From assembly GCF_900491935.1 (NCBI RefSeq), contig NZ_UEXK01000004.1:3085844-3140920 (forward strand): a stretch of 55,077 nucleotides of DNA. The letters run 5' to 3'. Source of the stretch: Klenkia terrae (GTDB taxonomy: Bacteria; Actinomycetota; Actinomycetes; Mycobacteriales; Geodermatophilaceae). This document shows positions 28,328 to 36,586 of this stretch, piece after piece. The stretch's first letter is position 1; the number at the start of each line of letters is the position of its first letter. Below the pieces are notes generated by a model. It did no database searches, had not been told where the DNA came from, and saw only the letters and a list, made by a program, of their open reading frames with translations. A program made the translations under genes and the position numbers.

Positions 28328-28343
28328 TCGAACACACGTTCGA
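28328..28343 (+). promoter_or_regulatory. LexA (SOS) box
   Basis: TCGAACACACGTTCGA is a perfect palindrome matching the actinobacterial/Gram-positive LexA operator (GAAC-N4-GTTC, extended TCGAAC-N4-GTTCGA). It lies 8 bases upstream of a predicted -10 box CATCAT (28352-28357), itself six bases before the ATG of the next gene. The operator therefore covers about -36 to -21 of that promoter. Confidence 0.8.
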
Positions 28344-28351
28344 CGGCGTGC

Positions 28352-28357
28352 CATCAT
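28352..28357 (+). promoter_or_regulatory. predicted -10 box of LexA-controlled gene
   Basis: CATCAT, six bases before the ATG at 28364; leaderless arrangement just downstream of the LexA box. Confidence 0.5.
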
Positions 28358-28363
28358 GGGCGC

Positions 28364-28630
28364 ATGGCTGCTGCTGCCGACCGGGCCGGTGAACCGGCTC
28401 GCCACTGCTGGGTGGCCGGCATGCCCGGGCAGCTCCAGGACGTCTACCCCGCCGTCCTGCTGGCCTGGCGGCAGGACGCCGAGGGCCGGTGGTGGGGGCG
28501 GGTCACCTACTCGGTGCCCCGGGACCTCGGCCCGGCCGTGATCGACACCTGGGTGCAGGCCGGCTACCTCACGGGCCTGGACCCCGAACCCGCGCCGCCG
28601 GTGGTGAAGCCGCGGCGGTTCCCGGACTGA
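28364..28630 (+). CDS. hypothetical protein, predicted SOS-regulated
   Basis: I do not recognise this 88-residue protein. It has no signal peptide or membrane helix. Residues about 14-70 look like one compact domain (HCWVAGMPGQLQDVYPAVLLAW then WWGRVTYSVPRDLGPAVIDTWVQAGYL), rich in Trp (five) and alternating strands, with a Pro-rich basic tail (PAPPVVKPRRFPD). Its promoter carries a perfect LexA box, so it should be induced by DNA damage. Candidate roles are a damage-response effector, an inhibitor of division or a DNA-polymerase accessory factor; none is supported by motif. It converges with the small STAS-like gene after 1 base. Confidence 0.7.
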   Translation: MAAAADRAGEPARHCWVAGMPGQLQDVYPAVLLAWRQDAEGRWWGRVTYSVPRDLGPAVIDTWVQAGYLTGLDPEPAPPVVKPRRFPD

Positions 28631-28631
28631 C

Positions 28632-28826
28632 TCAGGCGGCCGCCCGGACCACGAACCGGTGCCCGCGGGCCTGCGCCCGGCGCGCGCACTGGTCCAGCGC
28701 CAACCGGGCGCCGGGCGGCCAGGAGTCCACCCGCGCGGCGTCGAGGACGACGTCCCCGCGGTGGACGGCGAGCCGGAGCTGGCGGAGCACCCGGGCGATC
28801 TCGGGGCCGTGCGACACGTTCTCCAT
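28632..28826 (-). CDS. small STAS-like hypothetical protein
   Basis: 64 residues from the ATG at 28826. The segment GDVVLDAARVDSWPPGARLALDQCARRAQARGHRFVV (in pieces) resembles the C-terminal half of a STAS domain (strand, D-S-x-x-x-x-x-L helix, then R-x-R-G-x-x strand). The N-terminal half of the fold is missing, so it is a short variant or a remnant. The frame continues open upstream but with non-coding-like composition. Function unknown. Confidence 0.5.
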   Translation of the reverse strand: MENVSHGPEIARVLRQLRLAVHRGDVVLDAARVDSWPPGARLALDQCARRAQARGHRFVVRAAA

Positions 28827-29135
28827 GCCGACGAGTCTCGGGCGCAGGCGGCCCGCGCACATCGGCCGTGGGGCCCATCCGCCCTCCACCCAGGGGTGGA
28901 GAGCGGCCGCCGCGGGAGGTCCCCGGACCCGCCCTCGCCGCAGGAGCTGACACGTGGTGGTGGTGGTGCGTGCTGGTTGCGCGGTCACCGGTGCGCGGTT
29001 CCGGGCTGCGTCGTGATCGGGGGAGTCGAACCCCCCGGGCTGCCCCTCGCCCGCCATCGGTGGGCCGGATGACCCGCCGGCCCGTCGGGTTCGTGTCCAC
29101 CCTCCTGCGGCTACCGACTCCCGCGGCGGCCGTGC
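28827..29135. other. 309-base intergenic region, no gene seen
   Basis: Neither strand shows convincing coding bias. It holds a short TGG/GTG microsatellite around 28963-28975. It also holds a tRNA T-arm look-alike on the minus strand at 29019-29036: a five-base G/C stem with loop TTCGACT. No complete tRNA could be folded around it. The region separates two minus-strand genes. Confidence 0.5.
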
Positions 29136-29594
29136 TCAGTCCACCAGATCGTGGGTCCAGTTCGCCTGCTGGATCCGGACGTCGAGCTCGCGCAGCTGCC
29201 GGGCGACGTCGTCGGCCCGGCTCCGCAGCTCGCGCACCGGCAGGGACGTGAGCTGGCGCAGCTCGCTGCGCAGCTGCCGGAACCCGGTGCCGGCGGCGGC
29301 GTCGGCGGCCGACGTGAGCAGCGCGTGCCGCAGCCGGAGCACGTCCCGGGTGGCCAGGGCGTCGGTCATCGTGCCGTCGGCGCCCAGGTCGACCGCGGCG
29401 TTGGTCCGGTTGATCCGGCCGATCCACGACTCCAGCTCGTCGAGGGCCCGCTCGGCCTCCACCAGCAGCTCGGCGGAGCTCTCGGTGGGCTCCTCGCCCT
29501 CCTGGTACCGGGCGTTGGCGGTGATCCGGGCCCGCAGCTGGTCGACCCGGCGGCGGGCGTCGGTGCGCAGCGACAGCGCCTCGGCGATCTTCAT
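29136..29594 (-). CDS. DIP1984 family protein
   Basis: 152-residue helical protein of the DIP1984 family. It starts MKIAEALSLRTDARRRVDQLRARI and contains the family core NARYQEGEEPTESSAEL and RTNAAV...MTDALATRDVLRLRH. It is almost entirely alpha-helical and coiled-coil-like; function is unknown. The ATG has TACCGT six bases upstream (leaderless pattern). Confidence 0.85.
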   Translation of the reverse strand: MKIAEALSLRTDARRRVDQLRARITANARYQEGEEPTESSAELLVEAERALDELESWIGRINRTNAAVDLGADGTMTDALATRDVLRLRHALLTSAADAAAGTGFRQLRSELRQLTSLPVRELRSRADDVARQLRELDVRIQQANWTHDLVD

Positions 29595-29600
29595 GCCCGC

Positions 29601-29606
29601 ACGGTA
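29601..29606 (-). promoter_or_regulatory. predicted -10 box of DIP1984 gene
   Basis: TACCGT on the minus strand, six bases before the ATG, without Shine-Dalgarno. Confidence 0.5.
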
Positions 29607-29685
29607 CGAGCGCCTACCCCTGCAGGCGTAGTCCGGGCGGGGCAGGTGACGCCGCGCGGGCGACGCGGCCGGCGGTCGACCGCAG

Positions 29686-29691
29686 CAGGAT
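29686..29691 (+). promoter_or_regulatory. predicted -10 box of ABC exporter/two-component operon
   Basis: CAGGAT, seven bases before the ATG at 29699. This argues for that ATG rather than the in-frame GTG at 29693. Confidence 0.45.
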
Positions 29692-29698
29692 CGTGGGC

Positions 29699-30613
29699 AT
29701 GATCGAACTGCGCGGGCTGACCAAGCGGTACGGCGACCGCCTCGCCGTCGACGACGTGACGGTGACCGTCCAGCCGGGCGTGGTCACCGGCTTCCTGGGC
29801 CCCAACGGCGCCGGCAAGTCCACCACCATGCGGATGGTCCTGGGCCTGGACCGGCCCACCGCGGGCACCGCCCTGGTCAACGGCAAGCCCTACGCCGAGC
29901 ACCGCGACCCGCTGCGCCAGGTCGGCGCGCTGCTGGAGGCCCGCGCGCTGCACCCGGGCCGCACCGCCCGGGCGCACCTGCAATCCCTGGCCGCCGCGGG
30001 CGGGTTGCCCCGGGAGCGGGTGGACACCGTGCTGGAGCTGTCCGGCCTCACGGGGGTCGCCGGGAAGCGGGTCGGCGGGTTCTCCCTGGGCATGGGCCAG
30101 CGTCTGGGCGTGGCCACCGCGCTGCTCGGCGACCCGGCCACCGTCGTCCTCGACGAGCCGGTGAACGGGCTGGACCCCGACGGCGTCCTGTGGATCCGCA
30201 CCCTGGCCCGCCGGCTGGCCGCGGAGGGCCGCACCGTCTTCTTCTCCTCCCACCTGATGGCCGAGATGGCGGTGACCGCCGACCATCTGGTGGTCATGGG
30301 CCGCGGCCGGCTGGTCGCCGACGTGTCCACCGCGGAGTTCCTCCGCCGGGCCGGCGGGGACGGCGTCCGGGTGCGCAGCCCGCGGGCCGCCGAGCTCGCC
30401 GGGCTGCTGGCCGGGCCGGACGTCGCCGTCGAGTCCGCCGAGGCCGGCGTCCTGCTGGTCCGGGGTGTGCCGACCGAGGTGATCGGCGACCGGGCCGCGG
30501 CCGCCGGCATCGCCCTGCACGAGCTGACCGCCGTCCAGGCCTCCCTGGAGGAGGCGTTCATGGCGCTCACCGCCGACGACCGCGAGTACCGCACCGAGGA
30601 GCAGCCGGCATGA
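29699..30613 (+). CDS. ABC transporter ATP-binding protein
   Basis: ATPase of an ABC-2 exporter of the bacitracin/lantibiotic-resistance type. Walker A GPNGAGKST, signature FSLGMGQR, Walker B VVLDEPVNGLDPDG and the switch His in FFSSHLMAEM are all present. The C-terminal extension of about 90 residues is standard for the group. 304 residues. It is the first gene of a four-gene operon (ATPase, permease, histidine kinase, response regulator) with overlapping or adjoining ends. Confidence 0.92.
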   Translation: MIELRGLTKRYGDRLAVDDVTVTVQPGVVTGFLGPNGAGKSTTMRMVLGLDRPTAGTALVNGKPYAEHRDPLRQVGALLEARALHPGRTARAHLQSLAAAGGLPRERVDTVLELSGLTGVAGKRVGGFSLGMGQRLGVATALLGDPATVVLDEPVNGLDPDGVLWIRTLARRLAAEGRTVFFSSHLMAEMAVTADHLVVMGRGRLVADVSTAEFLRRAGGDGVRVRSPRAAELAGLLAGPDVAVESAEAGVLLVRGVPTEVIGDRAAAAGIALHELTAVQASLEEAFMALTADDREYRTEEQPA

Positions 30614-31407
30614 CCACCACCCTGGAGCGCCCCCCGACCACCGCCGGACTGCTGCGCGGTGAGTGGATCAAGGCCCGCTCGCTGCGCTCCACCTGGTACG
30701 TGCTGGTGGGCTCGCTGGTCGGCATGGTGCTGCTCGGCCTGCTGTTCACCTCCACCGCCGACGACGGCGGACCCGGGGGCAACGGCGGCGGGCCGCCCGG
30801 CGTGGACTTCGCCCAGCCGCTCACCCTGGCGCTGGCCGGCTACAACCTGGCCCAGCTCGCCCTCGGCGTGCTCGGCGTCCTGCTGGTCACCGGCGAGTAC
30901 ACCTCCGGCACGATCCGCAGCACCTTCGCCGCGGCGCCGCGGCGCTGGCCGGTCGTCGTCGCCAAGGCCGCCGTGCTCGGCGGCCTCGTGCTGGTCACCT
31001 CCGCGGTCGCCGCGCTGGTCGCCTACGCGGTCGGCTCGGCCGTCACCGACGGCATGCCCGGGCTGGGGGAGGACGGCGTCCTGCGGGTCGTCCTGGGGAC
31101 GGCGCTCTACCTGACCGCGATCACCCTGCTCGGCTCCGCGCTGGGCTGGCTGCTGCGCTCCACCGCCGGCGGGGTGGCCACGCTGTTCGGCCTGGTCTTC
31201 CTGCTGCCGATCCTGGGCAACCTGCTGCCGGCCGACTGGGGCCCCGACGTCGTGCGCTGGCTGCCCGGGTCGGCCGGGGGCAGCCTGCTGCGGCTGACCA
31301 CCACCGCCGACCAGTTCGCGCCGTGGACCGGGTTCGCCGTGCTGGTCGGCTACGTGGTCGTGGGGCTGGCCGCGGCCGTGTGGCGGTTGCGGACCCGCGA
31401 CGCGTGA
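30610..31407 (+). CDS. ABC transporter permease
   Basis: 265-residue membrane partner of the preceding ATPase, with an ATGA overlap. Six hydrophobic helices are visible, including WYVLVGSLVGMVLLGLLF and LVTSAVAALVAYAVGSAV. The loop LLVTGEYTSGTIRSTFAAAPRR is the conserved cytoplasmic motif of ABC-2 permeases. The first extracytoplasmic loop is Gly/Asp-rich (TADDGGPGGNGGGPPG). Probably exports an antibiotic or peptide sensed by the adjoining kinase. Confidence 0.9.
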   Translation: MTTTLERPPTTAGLLRGEWIKARSLRSTWYVLVGSLVGMVLLGLLFTSTADDGGPGGNGGGPPGVDFAQPLTLALAGYNLAQLALGVLGVLLVTGEYTSGTIRSTFAAAPRRWPVVVAKAAVLGGLVLVTSAVAALVAYAVGSAVTDGMPGLGEDGVLRVVLGTALYLTAITLLGSALGWLLRSTAGGVATLFGLVFLLPILGNLLPADWGPDVVRWLPGSAGGSLLRLTTTADQFAPWTGFAVLVGYVVVGLAAAVWRLRTRDA

Positions 31408-31415
31408 CGAGGACC

Positions 31416-32576
31416 ATGGCCGGCATGACCCCGCGGGGTCGGCTCGTCGTCCCGGTCGTCGTGCTGGCCGTGGTCTCGCTGGGTCCGCTGCTGCGGTTCG
31501 GCGAGCTGGACCCCGCGGCGGTCGTGGTCTCGGTGCTGCTGGCCGGCACCGCGCTGGCCCGGTACCGGGCACCGCTGCCGGCGCTCGGGGTCGCCGCTCT
31601 GGTCCTCGGCGTCTGGTGGGTGGGCCACGGGCTGGACGCGCAGCGGCTGCTCCCGGCGGGCGTGGTGCTGCTGTGGCTGCTGGCCTCGGTGGCCGACCGC
31701 CGTCCGGTTCGCGAGGTGGTCGCCGCGGCCGTCGTCGTGGCGGCCCTGCCGGTGACCCTGGTCGTGCTCGCGCTGCTGGGCCGACCCGGCGGGGAGGCGG
31801 TGGTCCCGCTGAGCGCGCTGACCGTGCTCGCCGTGGTCGCCGGGCGGAACCGGCGCACCCGGCGGTCGCTGCTGCAGGCGCTGGAGGAGCGCGCGCTGCG
31901 CGCCGAGCGGGAGCGGGACGCCGGCGCCCGGGCCGCGGTCGCCGAGGAGCGCACCCGGATCGCCCGGGAGGTGCACGACGTCGTGGCGCACAACATCTCG
32001 GTGATGACCGCGCTGGCCGACGGCGCCGGCTACGCCATCGACACCGCCCCCGACCAGGCCCGCCGGGCGGTGGCCCAGATCGCGGGCACCGGCCGGGAGG
32101 CGATCGCCGAGATGCACCGGCTGCTGGGCGTGCTGCGCACCGACGGCGACCCGGCCGGCCCGGACGCCCCCGCGCCCGGGCTGGCCCAGCTCGACGCCCT
32201 GGTCGAGCAGGTCCGCGCCGCCGGCCTGGCGGTCACCCTCACCGTGTCCGGCACCCCGGCGCCGCTGCCCGCCACCGCGCAGCTCGCCGTCCACCGGCTG
32301 GTGCAGGAGGCGCTGACCAACACCCTCACCCACGCCGCCGGCGCCCGCGCCGCCCGGGTCGCTCTGGGCTGGTCGGCCGAGGAGCTGGTGGTCGAGGTGA
32401 CCGACGACGGGCGCGGCGGCCGGCCGCGCGACCCCGACCGGCCGCCCGGGCACGGCCTGGTCGGCATGCGGGAGCGGTTCGGCGCCTGGGGCGGCACCGT
32501 CGAGACCGGACCCACCGACGGCGGCGGCTGGCGGGTGCGGGCTGCGCTGCCGGTCGCCGCGCAGGTGCCGGCATGA
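31416..32576 (+). CDS. sensor histidine kinase, NarL/DesK type
   Basis: Membrane sensor kinase of the HisKA_3 group. About five N-terminal membrane helices lie within residues 1-140, with very short loops (intramembrane-sensing type). The phosphoacceptor motif is EERTRIAREVHDVVAHNISV with His187. The ATP-binding domain has LVQEALTNTLTHA, DDGRGG and GHGLVGMRERF. 386 residues from the ATG at 31416; the GTG at 31404 in the 4-base overlap with the permease is an alternative. It pairs with the response regulator whose start overlaps its stop. Confidence 0.9.
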   Translation: MAGMTPRGRLVVPVVVLAVVSLGPLLRFGELDPAAVVVSVLLAGTALARYRAPLPALGVAALVLGVWWVGHGLDAQRLLPAGVVLLWLLASVADRRPVREVVAAAVVVAALPVTLVVLALLGRPGGEAVVPLSALTVLAVVAGRNRRTRRSLLQALEERALRAERERDAGARAAVAEERTRIAREVHDVVAHNISVMTALADGAGYAIDTAPDQARRAVAQIAGTGREAIAEMHRLLGVLRTDGDPAGPDAPAPGLAQLDALVEQVRAAGLAVTLTVSGTPAPLPATAQLAVHRLVQEALTNTLTHAAGARAARVALGWSAEELVVEVTDDGRGGRPRDPDRPPGHGLVGMRERFGAWGGTVETGPTDGGGWRVRAALPVAAQVPA

Positions 32577-33235
32577 CCACGGTGCTGCTGGTCGACGACG
32601 AACCCCTGGTCCGGGTGGGCTTCGGCATGGTGCTGGACAGCCAGCCCGACCTCGAGGTGGTCGGCCAGGCCGGTGACGGCGCCGCCGCGGTGTCCCTGGC
32701 CCGGCAGCTGCTCCCCGACGTCGTCCTCATGGACGTGCGGATGCCGGTGCTGGACGGGGTGGCGGCGACCGCGCAGATCGTGGCCGCCGGGCTGGCCAGC
32801 CGGGTGCTGGTGCTGACCACGTTCGACCTGGACGAGCACGCCTTCGCCGCGCTGCGGGCCGGGGCCAGCGGGTTCCTGCTGAAGAACACCGAGCCGGGCG
32901 ACCTGCTGGCCGCGATCCGCACCGTGGCCGCCGGGGACGCCGTCGTCTCGCCCCGGATCACCCGCCGGCTGCTGGAGACCTTCGCCGGCCAGCTCCCCGA
33001 CCCCGGCGCCCGGGACACCCGGCTGGACGCCCTGACCGACCGCGAGCGCGAGGTGCTGGTGCACGTCGCCGGCGGGCACTCGAACGCCGAGATCGCCGCG
33101 GACCTGGTGCTCTCCGAGCTCACCGTGAAGACCCACGTGGGCCGCATCCTGGGCAAGCTCGGCCTGCGCGACCGGACGCAGGCCGCGGTGCTGGCCTACG
33201 AGACGCGGTTGGTGCGCCCCGATCCCGGCAGGTGA
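32573..33235 (+). CDS. LuxR/NarL family response regulator
   Basis: 220 residues: receiver domain with Asp8/Asp9, phosphoacceptor Asp54 (VLMDVRMP) and the conserved Lys in FLLKNT; then a LuxR-type HTH (LTDREREVLVHVAGGHSNAEIAADLVLSELTVKTHVGRIL, in pieces). ATGA overlap with the kinase. It likely controls its own operon and the ABC exporter in response to the exported compound. Confidence 0.92.
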   Translation: MTTVLLVDDEPLVRVGFGMVLDSQPDLEVVGQAGDGAAAVSLARQLLPDVVLMDVRMPVLDGVAATAQIVAAGLASRVLVLTTFDLDEHAFAALRAGASGFLLKNTEPGDLLAAIRTVAAGDAVVSPRITRRLLETFAGQLPDPGARDTRLDALTDREREVLVHVAGGHSNAEIAADLVLSELTVKTHVGRILGKLGLRDRTQAAVLAYETRLVRPDPGR

Positions 33236-33323
33236 CCGGCGCGCGGGTCGGTTACGTTGCGGCGGACAGCGACCCGCAGCTCGACGGCGCCGCCTGCCGC
33301 GAGCACTGCCCGAGAGGGGTCCC

Positions 33324-35417
33324 GTGGCCCGCAGCGTGTACGTCGCCTCCGTGGAGGGTCACTCCGGCAAGTCCGTCGTGGCCCTCGGCCTGCTCGCCCT
33401 GCTCACCCGGGAGGTCGGCCGGGTCGGGGTGTTCCGCCCGATCGCCCGGGGCGCGACCGACCCGGTGCTGGACACCCTGCTGCGGCACACCACCGCGGAG
33501 GTCGACTTCGCCGAGGCGGTCGGGGTCACCTACGACGACGTGCACGCCGACGGCGACGCCGCCCTGGCCCGCATCGTCGAGCGGTACAAGGCCGTCGAGG
33601 CCCGCTGCGACGCCGTGGTCGTGGTCGGCTCGGACTTCACCGACGTCAGCTCGCCCACCGAGCTGTCCTTCAACGCCCGGATCGCGGCCAACCTGGGCAC
33701 CCCGGTCGTGCTGGTGCTGGGCGGCCGCGACCCGGCCGGTGCCGAGCAGCTCGGCCAGGCGCCGGCCCGGCCCCCGGCCGCCCTGGCCGCGGTGGCCGAG
33801 CCGGCGCTGCGGGAGCTGGCCGACGAGCACGCCGGGGTGGTCGCGGTGGTGCTCAACCGCGCGGACCCGGAGCGGCTGGCCGAGGGCGTCGCCGCGGTGC
33901 AGGCGGTGACCGACCGGCCGGTCTGGGCGATCCCGGAGGAGCCGTTCCTGATCGCGCCGACCTTCCGGGCGGTCGCCGAGGCGGTGGACGGCGAGCTGGT
34001 GGCCGGGGACCCCGAGCTGATGGACCGCGAGGCGATGGGCGTCGTCGTCGCGGCGATGTCGATGGTCAACGTGCTGCCGCGGCTCACCGAGGGCGCGGTC
34101 GTCGTCGTCCCCGGGGACCGGCCCGACGTCGTCCTGGCCGTCATGACCGCGCACGCCGCGGGCACCTACCCCTCGCCGACCGGCATCCTGCTCAACGGCG
34201 GCATCGACCTGCCCGAGCCGGTGCTGCAGCTGATCGCCGGCCTGGGCTCGTCGCTGCCGATCGTCGCGACCCAGCTCGGCACCTTCGACACCACCGCCCG
34301 GGTCATCCACACCCGCGGCCTGATCGCCTCGGACTCCCCGCGCAAGACCGACACCTCGCTGGCGCTCTTCGAGGAAGCCGTGGACACCCGGCAGCTGCTG
34401 GACAGCCTGGACGTCGGCCCGTCGGCCGTCGTCACGCCGCTGATGTTCGAGCACCTGCTCACCGAGCGCGCCCGGGCGGCCGAGCAGCACGTCGTGCTGC
34501 CCGAGGGGGACGACGACCGGGTCCTGCGCGCGGCGGCCACCGTGCTGTCCCGGCGGGTGGCCCGGCTGACCATCCTGGGCGAGGAGGCCAAGGTGCGCGG
34601 CCGGGCGTCGGAGCTGGGCCTGGACATCGCCGCCGCCGAGGTGGTCAGCCCGTTCGACGAGGAGCTGCGCGGTCGGTTCGCCCGGGAGTACGCCGGGCTC
34701 CGGGCGCACCGGGGCATGACCGAGGAGCTGGCCTGGGACGTCGTCCCGGACGTGTCCTACTTCGGCACGATGATGGTGCAGCTGGGCCTGGTCGACGGCA
34801 TGGTCTCCGGGGCCGCGCACACCACGGCGCACACCATCCGGCCGGCCTTCGAGATCATCCGCACCCGGCCCGGGGTCTCGGTGGTCTCCAGCGTCTTCCT
34901 CATGGCGCTGGCCGACCGGGTGCTGGTCTACGGCGACTGCGCGGTCAACCCGCTGCCCGACGCCGCGCAGCTGGCCGACATCGCGATCTCCTCGGCGGCC
35001 ACCGCCGCCCGGTTCGGCATCGAGCCGCGGGTGGCCATGCTGTCCTACTCCACCGGGGACTCCGGCTCCGGCGCGGACGTCGACAAGGTGCGGGAGGCCA
35101 CCCGGCTGGTCCACGAGCGCGCCCCGGAGCTGGTCGTCGACGGCCCGATGCAGTACGACGCCGCGGCCGACCCCGCCGTCGGGGCGTCGAAGATGCCGGG
35201 CTCGCCGGTCGCCGGCCGGGCCACCGTGTTCGTCTTCCCGGACCTCAACACCGGCAACAACACCTACAAGGCGGTGCAGCGCTCGGCCGGCGCGGTCGCC
35301 ATGGGCCCGGTGCTGCAGGGGCTCAACAAGCCGGTCAACGACCTGTCCCGGGGAGCCACCGTGCGCGACATCGTCAACACCATCGCCCTCACCGCGGTGC
35401 AGGCGGCCGGCTCGTGA
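33324..35417 (+). CDS. pta: phosphate acetyltransferase (long form)
   Basis: Converts acetyl-CoA and phosphate to acetyl phosphate and CoA, the first step of acetate overflow. 697 residues in three domains: N-terminal BioD/DRTGG-type P-loop domain (VASVEGHSGKSVVALGL, residues 7-23), a central DRTGG domain (about 210-320), and the C-terminal PTA_PTB catalytic domain (VVLPEGDDDRVLRAA, VSGAAHTTAHTIRPAF, FPDLNTGNNTYKAVQR). The GTG start has GAGAGGGGT upstream. Overlaps ackA by 4 bases. Confidence 0.95.
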   Translation: MARSVYVASVEGHSGKSVVALGLLALLTREVGRVGVFRPIARGATDPVLDTLLRHTTAEVDFAEAVGVTYDDVHADGDAALARIVERYKAVEARCDAVVVVGSDFTDVSSPTELSFNARIAANLGTPVVLVLGGRDPAGAEQLGQAPARPPAALAAVAEPALRELADEHAGVVAVVLNRADPERLAEGVAAVQAVTDRPVWAIPEEPFLIAPTFRAVAEAVDGELVAGDPELMDREAMGVVVAAMSMVNVLPRLTEGAVVVVPGDRPDVVLAVMTAHAAGTYPSPTGILLNGGIDLPEPVLQLIAGLGSSLPIVATQLGTFDTTARVIHTRGLIASDSPRKTDTSLALFEEAVDTRQLLDSLDVGPSAVVTPLMFEHLLTERARAAEQHVVLPEGDDDRVLRAAATVLSRRVARLTILGEEAKVRGRASELGLDIAAAEVVSPFDEELRGRFAREYAGLRAHRGMTEELAWDVVPDVSYFGTMMVQLGLVDGMVSGAAHTTAHTIRPAFEIIRTRPGVSVVSSVFLMALADRVLVYGDCAVNPLPDAAQLADIAISSAATAARFGIEPRVAMLSYSTGDSGSGADVDKVREATRLVHERAPELVVDGPMQYDAAADPAVGASKMPGSPVAGRATVFVFPDLNTGNNTYKAVQRSAGAVAMGPVLQGLNKPVNDLSRGATVRDIVNTIALTAVQAAGS

Positions 35418-36583
35418 CCACCGTGCTGGTGGTCAACAGCGGGTCCTCGTCGCTGAAGTACCAGCTGCTGGACGACGCCGAGCAGGTGCTGGCCTCGGGG
35501 TTGGTCGAGCGGATCGGCGGCGAGGGCACGATCACCCACCGCGGGCCCGGCGGGGAGGTGTCGGTCGCCGCGCCGGTGCCCGACCACGCCGGGGCGCTGG
35601 CGCTGATGGCGGCCACCTTCGCCGAGCACGGGCCGGTGCTGGCGCCCGACGTCGTCGGGCACCGGGTGGTGCACGGCGGCGAGCGGTTCAGCGCCCCGGT
35701 GCTGGTGGACGCCGAGGTCGAGGCCGCCGTCGAGGAGCTGTCCGTGCTCGCGCCGCTGCACAACCCGCCCGGGCTGCTGGGCATCCGGGCCGCCCGGGCC
35801 GCGTTCCCCGGCGTGCCGCAGGTCGCGGTGTTCGACACCGCCTTCCACGCCACCATGCCGCCGGAGGCCACCACCTACGCGATCGACGCGGAGCTGGCCG
35901 CCGAGCGCGGCATCCGGCGGTACGGCTTCCACGGGACCTCGCACGAGTACGTCTCACAGGCCGCGGCCGCGTTCCTGGGCGGCGCGGGCCGGTTCGTCGT
36001 GCTGCACCTGGGCAACGGCGCCTCGGCCTGCGCGGTCTCCGACGGGCGGTCGATCGCCACCTCGATGGGGCTGACCCCGCTGGAGGGCCTGGTCATGGGC
36101 ACCCGCGGCGGGGACCTGGACCCCGGCGCCGTGCTGCACCTGCTGCGCACCGGGTCGACGGTCGAGGAGGTGGACACCCTGCTCAACCGCCGCAGCGGGC
36201 TGACCGGCCTGACCGGGAGCGGCGACCTGCGGGACGTGCTGGCCGCGGCCGGCGCCGGCGACGAGCGGGCCGAGCGGGCGCTGGGCGTCTACGCGCACCG
36301 GGTCCGCGGCTACGTCGGCGCCTACCTCGCGCACCTGGGCGGGCTGGACGCGCTGGTCTTCACCGCCGGGGTGGGGGAGAACAGCCCCGAGGTGCGGGCC
36401 CGCGTCTGCGCCGGGCTCGGGCACCTGGGCATCGAGCTGGACCCCGCGCGCAACGAGGCACGCGGTCGGGGTGTCCGCCGGATCAGCCCGGACGACACCC
36501 CCGTCGCCGTCCTGGTGGTCCCGACCGACGAGGAGCTGCAGATCGCCCGGCATGCCCTGCGCACGGTGGCCGCCGCGCGGTGA
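35414..36583 (+). CDS. ackA: acetate kinase
   Basis: Makes ATP and acetate from acetyl phosphate and ADP. The ASKHA-fold signature VVNSGSSSLKYQL is at the N-terminus, and RRYGFHGTSHEYVS is the second. TRGGDLDPG and VFTAGVGENSPEVR complete the nucleotide site. 389 residues. The GTG start lies in the GTGA overlap with pta. It converges with the APC permease gene, leaving only three bases between the stops and no room for a dedicated hairpin terminator. Confidence 0.95.
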   Translation: MTTVLVVNSGSSSLKYQLLDDAEQVLASGLVERIGGEGTITHRGPGGEVSVAAPVPDHAGALALMAATFAEHGPVLAPDVVGHRVVHGGERFSAPVLVDAEVEAAVEELSVLAPLHNPPGLLGIRAARAAFPGVPQVAVFDTAFHATMPPEATTYAIDAELAAERGIRRYGFHGTSHEYVSQAAAAFLGGAGRFVVLHLGNGASACAVSDGRSIATSMGLTPLEGLVMGTRGGDLDPGAVLHLLRTGSTVEEVDTLLNRRSGLTGLTGSGDLRDVLAAAGAGDERAERALGVYAHRVRGYVGAYLAHLGGLDALVFTAGVGENSPEVRARVCAGLGHLGIELDPARNEARGRGVRRISPDDTPVAVLVVPTDEELQIARHALRTVAAAR

Positions 36584-36586
36584 CCG

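Noticed and set aside
28963-28975. TGG/GTG microsatellite
   Set aside because: Only about four units in a non-coding region; no sign of a contingency locus.
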